Part shown: positions 9,075 to 18,371 of the stretch, in pieces
Layout: each line of letters opens with the position of its first letter
Position numbering within the stretch: the first letter of the stretch is position 1
NCBI GenBank assembly: GCA_030248135.1
Contig: JASANC010005591.1
Span: 1 to 18,890 of the forward strand
DNA: 18,890 nt
Direction: 5' to 3'
From: Theristus sp. LFF4_11
Taxonomy: Eukaryota > Nematoda > Chromadorea > Monhysterida > Xyalidae
Program-made: the position numbers and the translations under genes
Notes under the pieces: model-generated
Database searches by the model: none
The model's input: only the letters and a program-made list of their open reading frames with translations
Told to the model about the DNA's origin: nothing

Positions 9075-10716
9075 TCTATCACTACTAAATTTACAATTTG
9101 TCTGTCTGTTTGTCCGTCACACTTTTGAATTGGCGCCCATTTTTTGCTATTTTTGGTATTTTTGCTATTTAAAAAAGCTTCACATCAATCTCAATCTCAA
9201 TCTATTTTTAATATCACTTAAAGTTGTTTACACAAAACGCCGCTCTTCACAGTTGAAAGTCATCATGATACCACGGTTTTCAAATTGATACTCCATGATT
9301 ATGAGCGATAATTTCAACGCAACGCACGATGGGCAACTGGCAATTGTTGCTGCTCAAAACTTGACGAGCGACTGCGAAAGAAGTAACAGAACCGTCTCTG
9401 AAAAAAGTTAGTTTTTTAATTGGGTCGCAATGGTATTTACCAGCCATTTTCACTTTGCAAAAGGCTTGGGTTATGTTAGGGTAAACGGGTAAAAAGAACC
9501 AATGACTGTAAAACGAGACTTAAAAACGTCACTTTATTGTTTCTTCTATTCATTTTCATTTTACAAAAAAGGCTTGGCTTATGTTAGGGTAAACGGGTAA
9601 ACAATCATTAGCTTTTTAAAACGGGTAATTGAAAAAAAATGTTTTATTTTATCTTTTTATTCAATTTTACTTAACTTACAAAAAGGATTGACTTAGGTTA
9701 GGGTGAACGTGTAAAAATAGCAAAATCATAAACTTCGCATTTTCACTTTACAAAAAAGGCTAGGCTTAGGTAGACGGGTAAAAGAAGCATTAGCTTTTTA
9801 AAACGGGTAATTAAAAAAATCGTTAGTTTTTATGTTTTTTTATTCAATCTTACTTCACATACAAAAAAGCTTGACTTAGGTTAGGGTGAACGGGTAAAAA
9901 TAGCAAAATCATAAACTTCGCATTTTCACTTTACAAAAAAGGCTTGGCTTAGGTAAACGGGTAAAATCGATCTTACTTCACTTACAAAAAGGCTTGACTT
10001 AGGTTAGGGTGAACGGGTAAAAATAGCAAAATCATAAACTTCGCATTTTCACTTTACCCTAGAAGCTTTAGCTTTTTAAAACGGGTAATTGAAAAAACGT
10101 TAATTTTTATACTTTTTATTCGATCTTACTTCACTTGCAAAAAGGCTTGACTTAGGTTGGGGTGAACGGGTAAAAATAGCAAAAACATAAACTTCGCATT
10201 TTCACTTTACAAAAAAAGCTTGGCTTAGGTGAACGGGTAAAAAGCATTAGCTTTTAAAAACGGGTAAATGAAAAAAAACGTTGGTTTTTATATTTTTTAT
10301 TCAATTTTACTTCACTTACAAAAAGGCTTGCCTTCGGTTAGGGTAAACGGGTAAAAATAGCAAAATCATAAACTTCGCATTTTTATTTATTTAAATACAT
10401 TAAAAAAATATTGTATTGTAGGCGACTTCACGGCAGCACAAGGTAAATTTTCTTCAGGGTTATTATTCAGTAAACGTTACTGTTTTTTCTTTCTAAGTCA
10501 ATGGCACTTCACCAAAAAAGCTTGGCATCTTTTAATTTGCTTAAAAACGAGGTGTAGCTGAAGCTGTGCCAGCTACAGAAAGGCAGTTTTACGACAGCAC
10601 AACGTAACTTTTTTGAATCAGTTGTTCAAAAAACGATCTTTTTTCTTATTTCAATTTCACTTTACCAAAAAGGCTTGGCATTGATTAAGCCACATAAGCT
10701 CGGGTCAATTGGCTAG
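9075..10716 (+). mobile_element. non-autonomous Helitron-like element 3
   Basis: Begins TCTATCACTACTAAATT, five bases after element 2, and is followed by GTCTGTCTGTTTGTCCGTC. It ends GGGTCAATTGGCTAG (CTAG 10713-10716), with a degenerate hairpin (CCACATAAGCTCGG). Its middle is a long array of related units (listed separately). Confidence 0.72.
9470..10390 (+). repeat. internal tandem array in Helitron-like element 3
   Basis: Five copies of a unit carrying a core related to ACTTAGGTTAGGGTGAACGG and TAGCAAAATCATAAACTTCG, with cores starting at 9691, 9874, 9997, 10150 and 10331. Spacing is 183, 123, 153 and 181 bases, so units lose 30-60 bp blocks. A second sub-motif (GCTTGGCTTAGGTAAACGGG plus AGCATTAGCTTTTTAAAACG) alternates with the first, giving a two-part higher-order unit. 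Confidence 0.8.
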
Positions 10717-11700
10717 TCATCATAATACTAAGATAATAGTGGTGTCTGTGTGTGGCACTTTTTCGCTTTTTGAATTGCCGCTCATTTTTGCTATTTAAAA
10801 AAATGCATCTCAATTTTTTAACCTATTATCAATGCCAATTATTTTCTCAAAAACGTCACTGTTCACTACGAAGTCATCATGATACTCTTTGGTCATCTGC
10901 GACAGCGCTTTAACATGCGATTGACAAACAATGGTAATTGTTGCTGTTCACAACTTGATGACCGAAAGCGAAAAATGAAAGAAAACCAACTATGAAAAAT
11001 AGTTGCAATTGTTTTCAAAACGGGTTGCAAAAAGGACATCGACATTGCAAGTGCACATTGCACTTTCATTTCAAAACGTTATTTTTCAGTATCTTTTGGT
11101 TGAAAAGTTTTTGCTTGAGAACTTTTTCAAAAACAGAAAAGATTTATCTAAACAAGTCAACTAAAAAATTAATTACGAAATCAAATACACGGGGGGTTGT
11201 TAATGAAGTGCGTGATAAGGATTAGCTTAGAGCAGGGTGAACGGGTAAAAACATTACAGCAAAATTATAAACTTCGCACTTCAAATTTGTTTTCAACACG
11301 CGGGTTTAATTATTAATTAGAAATGTGTCAGTTTCAAAAACAAAAGTTCAAAATTGCAATTACAAATTACATTCAAAAACGATTTTAATAAAGCGTTGCT
11401 TTTTGTCTGTTCAATTCAATTAACTTTAAAATCGTTTTTAACGGGAACAGCAATTGACCATCAGTGATTAAAAAAGATTGTTTTTAATTTTAAAACAGAA
11501 TGCAGTAAAGATAGTGTTCGCGATCAGAATATTATTTTTGATAATTTGAACGGTAACGACTAAAGCAGCTCACAATCAAAATGCAATGCATTTTTTAGCA
11601 CGGTTCATAAAGCCAAAATCGGGCAAAATCCACTCAAAAATAATAATTGTATTTATCAGATATCAGCTAACCGTGCCGTAGGCACGGGTCAATTGGCTAT
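10717..11700 (+). mobile_element. non-autonomous Helitron-like element 4
   Basis: Starts TCATCATAATACTAAG directly after the CTAG of element 3. Hairpin at 11671-11687. The terminal tetranucleotide reads CTAT in place of CTAG, so the last base has changed or the border is one base off. It is clearly a second copy of the family of element 1, with internal deletions. Confidence 0.78.
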
Positions 11701-11915
11701 ATTCAAGAAAGTACTATGGAACACAGAAAAATCATTTGAAAACAAGAAACAGGATCCAAAAAGCATGTATAAAAACGACGGAAATATTCAGAGAAGAGCA
11801 CTAGTTTATTTTCACACGTTCAAATACAACTAGCAATACAATAGGCTTGCACTAGTTCTACATACAGCACACCCGACTGATTCATTTTGCACCATTTCGT
11901 CCAAAGACAATCATC
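11701..11915 (+). other. upstream region of the BAR gene
   Basis: Unique sequence between the Helitron array and the first BAR codon. It would hold the promoter and 5' UTR. I see no convincing TATA box or other named element. Confidence 0.3.
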
Positions 11916-14062
11916 ATGACGACGCCGAGCAATCAAATTCAAAACACCCAACCGAACAAAGGAAGCCCTAAGGTTAGATACATTTAAACGGGATTACGAT
12001 TACCTGTACAACGCAACGTGGATTTCTTTCCCTTGAATGAGGCTTGTTTAGGTTAGGCTAAAAACTGAACTTAGCATAGATAGGTTTAGGCTTTGCTTAA
12101 GATTTTAGGTTGACGGCATTTTCTAAAGATTTCAATTTATTTTAACTGTTAAACACGCGATTTTGATTTTCAGGTAAACGGCATTCATGAAGCAGCAATT
12201 AGTGACGCGTGTGTTAAAACATAGCGGCGCGGTCATTAAATGCTGCTTTATGAATCTTGCTTCGCAAATATATTGCACCAGTTGTTTTTAAACTCGTAGG
12301 TCAACCAAGCAAGCAGCCAGCACGGATCAAAACGCTCTGCGAAACTGCAACCGACGACAACGACACCGACAGCTGGCAGCTCTTCAACGGCATCGCCACC
12401 AAGAAATGACGCTCCAAAGAGTCGACCGCTAACGATGAACGCATTGAAAACTCGCGCCTCATCCACGCATCATAAGTCTCTGCAGGTAGTATTGCCGGAG
12501 TTTTCTTGTTAGCCAACATTTTGTTGTTGCAAAAACAAACCTCCAATTAAGAGAATTCATTTGTAAAAAAATGCAAGGTCAACGACGACCTCCGAGAGCA
12601 GTTCCACAAAGATTTCGATCGACTCTGTCGACATCGTGACGTCATTGACGACCTCTGTATCGGTGCCGAAGTCATCTTGCAGGTGGAGGCAAAGACGTTT
12701 TTTTAGTTTTAGCTGACATATCACTCTGTACCTAACCTACTCGCGGTCGCCGCTAAAATATTGCGTTTGCATGGCTTATAAAAGACAAAACACGGTAATA
12801 ACATCATATAAGTTCACAGTCGAACTCTAAATTATAGGCAATCGGCTGATTGGTTGGTGATCACCATGCAAGCTTTCTGTGCAGGAAGAGACACAGCAGT
12901 GCCTGCACAGAAGGCTTGCATCATCAGGTGATCACCAAATTGATCAGCTGATAGCTTATAATTAAAAGTTGTACCACATGCAGTAAAAACTCTATAAATT
13001 GTAGGGAATGAGCTGATTGGTTGCTGATCACGTGATGTATGTTTTCTGTGCAGAAATTGCTGTAGAAGCGGAATAGCTTTTGCACAGAAAGTATGCATCA
13101 CATTATCAGCAACCATTCAGCTGGTTCCTTGTATTTTAGAGTTCGACTGTATGTTTGCTGACTGCATGACAAGTTTCGCAGCTACACGGTTACTCCAGTG
13201 GCGCTACACAAAAAATCTACAATTTACAATATTTTTTCTGCAGCCGGATTCGCGAAGCCGCGACAAAGACTCGAAGTTCAAAACGACACAGTATGATGCC
13301 TTAAGCGTCGCTGTTCGCTTCGCTTACGAAAACGTAAAAGACAACAATTAATGATAATGATGCCTCATAGGACTGTTGAAAACAATGCATGTTTTCTGTT
13401 TGCAGACTATGGCTGAGCCAGAAGAGAGTGCAAAAGATTTGAAGGTGGTCGAAGGTTGTTACAACAAGCTGCGCAAACAGTTCAATAATTTCCAAACATA
13501 CCTCCACACCAGCGCGATGCTCATCTTATACGATTACGTGAACAAATATTGCGACCAGGTATGTACATGTGTACTTGCATGAACACAAAAAAACACAAAC
13601 TTTACTTGTAAAAAAATGTACATTTTCACCGTTTTCGTGCTTCATTCAAGGTTGCGGACGAAAAAGAGAAGCTTCAGCAGTTGGCGCGTGAAAAGAACGA
13701 AGCTGTGAAAAGACTGAACAAAGGTGACAAACGACAAGACGTTTTGGAACAGCGAAAGCAAGATGCTGAAAAAGCAACGGCCGCTTTTAATGAACAGGCG
13801 AACAAGCTAAAATCGGTTTGTTAATCAATTATAACAATATCGATAATATGACTCAAAAAATAAAAATACCCTGCGAACAGGCATAAAACGTTTTCAGGTA
13901 ATCGGTCGATTCTCGGTTCTGCAGCAGTGGCATTTGAGAGCGTTACGTCATTTGACAGTGGCGCAGTTATCATGGCACACGCACGCAAAACAAACGCTGA
14001 AAGAGTCCCACGACCATCTTATCATCAAACACGAATCAACAGCAGTAACTGCCAAAAAATGA
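11916..14062 (+). CDS. endophilin-like N-BAR protein, no SH3 domain
   Basis: Seven exons: 11916-11972, 12300-12485, 12578-12682, 13244-13333, 13406-13558, 13651-13815, 13898-14062; 306 residues, all introns phase 0. Residues 1-81 are a Ser/Thr/Pro-rich basic tail (LQPTTTTPTAGSSSTASPPR), probably disordered. Residues 82-290 form a three-helix BAR fold. EVILQPDS (112-119) matches the EVLLQPNP of endophilin-B/Bif-1. LHTSAMLILYDYVNKY then VADEKEKLQQLAREK match its second and third helices. The last helix HLRALRHLTVAQLSWHTHA matches the endophilin HLRxLxxxxxAQxxYH pattern. Endophilins bend membranes in endocytosis or autophagy; a similar role here is inference. The stop follows shortly after the BAR domain (TAVTAKK), so the usual C-terminal SH3 is absent. 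The acceptor of exon 3 (AAG at 12577) is weak; AG at 12553 would add eight residues in frame. The ATG at 11916 is the best start, not a proven one. Confidence 0.86.
12817..13149. mobile_element. dimeric MITE (Tc1/mariner- or pogo-like) in BAR intron 3
   Basis: The outer ends are inverted copies of CAGTCGAACTCTAA, with similarity running about 70 bp inward. TA follows the right end (13150-13151), while the left flank reads CA. Inside, two successive hairpins (about 12835-12965 and 12985-13149) repeat the same arms (GCTGATTGGTTGSTGATCAC ... TTTCTGTGCAG). This suggests two copies side by side, the second lacking the first bases of its left end. No transposase. The family name rests on the TIR and the TA flank only. 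Confidence 0.68.
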
Positions 14063-15235
14063 AAATCAGACTCATACGCGATTTGAAAATTACGAGTAAA
14101 TATTTGATTAAGTTCCATAAATCAACAACATGTTGAGTGTCAGATCCACTTTTTATAACTGTCTAAAATATGTGCATATAAATGTACTTATGCAATCATT
14201 CATCAGTCATCGAAAATTTGTTAATTGTTCAAAAATCATGAGTTTTCAATTCGCAGGTCAGGTGCATATATGCGTTATAAATATCAGGTTATTTAATCGG
14301 GTTCAACAGACTCGCACCGCCACATTTGTTTCCAGCTCGCACGCTCGTTTTGCCAACAAGACTTGTTGAACTGGGCAGCTTTAAAAAGTCAAAACTGGAC
14401 AGTAAAAAGACGGAGAGCTCATTTTTCACCTGGGAACTCTAGGAACTCTACAGTTTGACGCGCCACAGACGACCGGGTCAGTTTTTTTGAAAAGTACCAG
14501 CCACAAACAGCGATGACGTTTCTGACAAGCACTTGTGGCGTGTATACGTCAGGAGCACGCCCACACAAACTCTACTATTACCCCTTAAAAGTATCCCCTG
14601 ATCGAATTTTGAAAAATGCTTGTAATTCCCTGATAATCGGTATTCTGATGTTTTCAACTTTTTCGTTTACCTCCGAGAACTCTACTATTCTGCTGGCCAT
14701 ATTTTGAACCCCCTGATCAAATTTTAAAATACTTGGAATTCGCTAAAAATCGATTTTTCTGGTGTAGAATAGGTATTGATCACCACGTCAACGTCAAGCG
14801 TGCAGGCGAAAAGGCAGACATACAGAGACACGCACACGCACCACTCCCCTACTCTCGGGTCATCGTCTCTGGTGTCACTTTAGCAACTTTGAATTGCCGC
14901 GTGCCAAAATCGGCCAATTTGAATGTATTCTATTGTTAAAGTTGCTAAATAAGAACTATTTTGTTTTCATATACGTTGTAGGTTTTAAAAGCATCGAGCA
15001 GGATAGGCTTGGTCAGGTCTGTAGGTTTTACCCCAACAAGCCAGAATCGGCTAACTTTTAAATGGGGCTACTTTTAAACTTTTTTAAATTTTTAAATTTT
15101 AAAAGCCATAATTTATATATTTCTGCGAAAACAACAGCATCAAAGCATAAAGAGTAGACAAAATAAAATGCGAAATCACTGCATCCGAGTACACAGTGCA
15201 TATATACAAATCGTGTCGCGCCACCCGTTGCGACA
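14063..15235. other. convergent intergenic region
   Basis: 3' flanks of the BAR (+) and globin (-) genes. No exon or canonical AATAAA signal was recognised near either stop codon. It contains an imperfect direct repeat of about 110 bp (14568-14787). Several short open frames here have no exon-like support. Confidence 0.4.
14568..14787 (+). repeat. imperfect ~110-bp direct repeat
   Basis: AACTCTACTATT at 14568 and 14678 begins two units. Both run through CCCCTGATCRAATTTT, a TTGDAATTC block and a closing TCGNTNTTCTG. The units are diverged with small indels. Confidence 0.55.
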
Positions 15236-17304
15236 TCACGGAACGGAACAGGCGCCACTGGCGTCTTGCTCGCATGAGTAGCCAAAGTAAACTTTCTGCG
15301 TCAACAGCACCGCCATGCGCGCCCAGGCGGCCGCTGCCCGACAGCATTCATCGAGCGACACCAGGCCCTGCCGGGAACGCTTCACTATCCGCTGATGCAT
15401 GGCGTCCTGGGAACATTGGATCGCCATCAGGTGCCATTAAACTATTTTTTGTAACTTTTTGGTTGCATGTGTTCTTCGCGCTTGTTTGTTCGTGGTTGTA
15501 TCGTTTGAGTAACGGTTTGTGCTGACCGTGATTTTGAGGCAACATGCTTCCTATTGTACACTTGCCTGGAATGCTTCTCGAAACAGATGCCAGTGTTCGC
15601 TGCGCATGCCTCGGCTGGTGTATCTGAAAAACGAGAATATTGAGGCCCATTAATGCAAGCGCGCGTTGAAGCGCGCTGAAGCACGCTAACGAGCTTCATC
15701 ATGAATGATGAAGCGCCATGAAGTGAAGCCCTGCTTTGTTTTGGGAATTAAAGGATTTAACAAAAAAGTCTTACATGTACATATATTTGTGAAATATTGT
15801 GAATGACAGCAACAATCGGTGATTTTGCACACACACATTTGATGTCCGGACATCAAATGCCGCAGCGGCTGACGCAGCTTCATTTCATCATTCATGGTAG
15901 CGCACTTCAGCGCGCTTCAGTGCGCGCGTTCGTGAATGGGCAAAAAAACCTAAAAAAATCGCAGCGGCTGACGCAGCTTCATTTGTTTATTCATGATGAA
16001 GAAGCTCGTCAGCGCGCTTCAGCGCGCGCGTCCGTGAATGTGCATGTGCTACAAAACTGAAGCGCGCTGTTTTTTTGCTTCGTGAATGTGTAGCAAAGTG
16101 AAGCGCGTCAGCGCGCTTCTGCGCGCTTCAACCTCCATGAATGGCGCTTTAGGGTACGTACGATACACGACCAAAAAATCTGTGATAAACATTGAGAAAC
16201 CGTTGCTACTGCATTAGTTGATAGCACGTGTTATTTGATAAAAGATTTGTCAAAACCAAAAACTTTAATCGCAACGCGGTTCAGAAGAAAATAATTCATT
16301 AATAGTCGCTCTGGACGTACTTGTGGTGCAGCGAACCGATGGTGCGCAGGAACATATTGAATTCTTCTGGGCGATCCAACAGTTCAATTGATCGGTTGAT
16401 TGATATTGCAATTTTTGACACCTAGAATTAAAAACTTAACGGACGAATTTCAAAAAAAGGAGAGCACCGGTTTTTAACTAGCACGTCACTTAATTAAAAG
16501 TGGCGATGATAAATTTCAAAAAAATCTACAGATAAGTTCTGTAAACAACGAAAAACAAGATCAGCTGACCAGCAAGTAAAAGCGCGAATTTCCGAGCGAC
16601 CACTCCTGAGGTTTCGAAAATTCCGGAAACAAGCAGTGCACTTCTCTCATGTTGGTGAACACATGAAGCAGCGCCGCATGGACGACGACATGCTGCTCAG
16701 TCGCCTTTGACGGCCATGTGTCTGCAAATGCACGGCACAGTATGTTCCAACCTGTCACTTTTTGTTTGCAAAATACAGGGCATGCGAAACTTTGATTGCA
16801 CATACATACGATGAATGTATCGGATATCGGGTTCCTTAAAATCAAACAATCCATTTGCGGCGAAATACGTTTTCTTGCAACTCTGATCCCGTTCCTTTGT
16901 TCATTCACAACCTCTGTTTTCTGCGAAAAAAATCTGACAGGAACAGCCTGTATGCAGGAGCAGAAACAAAGTGAGGGTGATACTGGTGAAGGAAAACCAG
17001 TGTTGCTGGCGTAAATGCCTTGTTGACTCAGAACGAGATCCCTCTGTTTCAAAACCAATGCGTGCGAGAGGCTTTGGAAAGTTGTTTTGCAGGAAATAAT
17101 TTGCTTTCCCATCCAGGTTCAGATCTTTTGAACGACGAAAAGGTGCTCACTTCGAAGTCGTTTTATGTCTTCTGCGGTTGGACTCCAGGTGTCCTCAGAC
17201 TCAAACGGCTGCCGCTTGCCATGACTCAGGCTGAATGCGCTCGAACGGCGACGTCGAAAGCGATCAAAGTGCAACGACAACGACTGTCGCAACGAACTGG
17301 ACAT
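15236..17304 (-). CDS. globin with basic N-terminal extension
   Basis: Five exons on the minus strand: 17304-17151, 16721-16570, 16421-16321, 15623-15566, 15406-15236; 211 residues. Intron phases 1, 0, 2, 0 join in frame. Residues 1-42 are basic and Ser-rich (FRRRRSSAFSLSHGKRQ). The globin fold starts at TAEDIKRLRNTW (A helix, Trp54). Phe83 and Phe86 in LFPEF are CD1 and CD4. SRFYLLVSKI aligns ungapped with the neuroglobin E helix and puts Leu102 at distal E7. IGSLHH gives proximal His134 (F8). Trp183 in AAAAWARM is the H-helix Trp. E7-F8 spacing is 32, as in neuroglobin. Haem binding through F8 is expected; ligand chemistry and cell location are inference. Intron 2 splits the E helix (about E8.0) and intron 4 lies about seven residues past the usual G7.0 site. 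An in-frame TAG eight codons upstream supports the ATG at 17304. Weakest junctions: donor GTCAGC of exon 2 and the GC donor of exon 4. Confidence 0.9.
15564..15565 (-). other. GC splice donor of globin intron 4
   Basis: The exon ends CAG and the intron begins GCAAGT on the minus strand, the standard context of minor GC-AG introns. The acceptor is TTCCCAG ending at 15407. The nearby GT (GTGTAC, four bases on) would break the frame into exon 5, so the GC donor is preferred. Confidence 0.7.
15665..16132. mobile_element. TIR element inside globin intron 3
   Basis: Inverted ends at 15665-15698 and 16099-16132 match at about 30 of 34 positions (core GTTGAAGCGCGC, GAAGC, CGCT). The interior holds two direct copies of a GCAGCGGCTGACGCAGCTTC block (about 15860 and 15960), many GCGCGCTTCAG runs and ATTCATGAA-type motifs. 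No ORF of note. No target duplication could be fixed, so the exact borders and superfamily are open. Confidence 0.62.
15837..15858. repeat. perfect 22-bp palindrome
   Basis: Centred on GTCCGGAC, with arms ATTTGAT and ATCAAAT. It lies within the TIR element of globin intron 3 and may be a recombination scar, a nested insertion footprint or a binding site. Confidence 0.7.
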
Positions 17305-18122
17305 CTTGAATTTCAGGTCGTTTTCCTAAAAATACTTTGCAAATCTTGCTTCATTTCTTTTCTCCGTTAGAACGCGCGTAACATCACAAAATCCTTTCAA
17401 TAAACTTGTGCTGTTTGTTTTCGGTTTCAAACAAAACGCAGAGATACAAGACAAACGTTGCTGCAACTGACAATTCGGGCAGCACCTAACGCAAGAACAT
17501 GTGCCAGACAACAGCGACGGATTATTCAAATTCCCATCAATTCACCAGTAAGCTGAGGTAACAACAATGAACAGTGCACAAATTGGATTTTTAAAAATGC
17601 ATTCTACTGTCTGAAAAAGATGCAAAAAACAAGTGGCTTAACTGTGTTGTTGCCGCACGTTTGTGCGTGTTTTTCTTTTAAAACCGAGCTATAGAAACGG
17701 ATTAGTATGCACAAGGTGACTCAGTTTTGTTTGATGATACAGGCCAGCAAACCGTACCTACAGCAGCAAGACACAGATTCCCACAGAAAATATACCAGGC
17801 AGCTAGCAAAGCTTAGTAATCCAAGACGGCAGATTGTTGTCCATTAGCTCACATATGCTTTCAAGACCTTGCCCATGGTTTCCGTTCCGGTGGTTGATTA
17901 TTATGCATGACAGTAGACTATCATGACAACTTTTTATGATTCAACGGAAGACGTGTTTTTACGCGTCACGTAAGCTGGCGATTATAAAATGATATGAGAA
18001 ACGCATGTATGTATGGCTTGCAACTGAATGCCACAACTACCGCCCACTGAGTATGGCACCTGCACCCACATGAACAAATCGAGTTTTGTCGCAATTTCAC
18101 TGTGCGTCACGCAGAATTTTTT
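17305..18122 (-). other. upstream region of the globin gene
   Basis: No further exon is firmly supported. A possible acceptor (AAAGTATTTTAG, ending at about 17326 on the minus strand) lies just before the in-frame bases leading to the ATG, so a 5' UTR intron is possible. Short open frames on both strands have no exon-like support. Confidence 0.3.
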
Positions 18123-18371
18123 TGCATCCTGCACTGCACTGCACTGCAAACTACACCGCATCTTGCACTGCATCTTGCACTGCATCTTGCACTGCATTTT
18201 GCACTGCACTGCATCTTGCACTGCATTTTGCACTACACTGCATCTTGCACTGCATCTTGCACTGCACTGCATCTTGCACTGCATCTTGCACTGCATTTTG
18301 CACTACACTGCATCTTGCACTGCATTTTGCACTGCACTGCATCTTGCACTGCATTTTGCACTGCACTGCAC
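18123..18371 (+). repeat. TGCATCTTGCAC minisatellite
   Basis: About twenty units of a 12-bp motif TGCATCTTGCAC, with variants TGCATTTTGCAC and interspersed CACTGCACTGCA or CACTACACTGCA extensions. Unit lengths are mostly multiples of six, so long open frames appear on both strands (Cys-Thr-Ala-Ser and Gln-Cys-Lys-Met repeats). These are by-products of the repeat. Confidence 0.9.

Noticed and set aside
9470..10390. CRISPR-like array
   Set aside because: The repeats and the intervening sequences are both conserved between units and spacing varies widely. This is a tandem repeat within a transposon of a eukaryote.
12248..12546. Minus-strand proteins over the second BAR exon
   Set aside because: The plus-strand frame has both splice sites and phase continuity with its neighbours, and the minus frames are its shadows.
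16321..16421. Globin truncated by a stop after HHKYVQSDY
   Set aside because: This frame looks globin-like, but a GTACGT donor just after the HH pair joins in phase to exon 4, giving the F-G segment and the rest of the fold.
16561..17112. Single 183-residue minus-strand protein
   Set aside because: Only 16570-16721 matches a globin. The rest of this frame is intron 1, and using the splice sites joins the A helix to its Trp in frame.
17020..17370. Plus-strand 116-residue protein opposite globin exon 1
   Set aside because: It is antisense to an exon supported by phase-consistent splicing and globin motifs, and shows no family resemblance.
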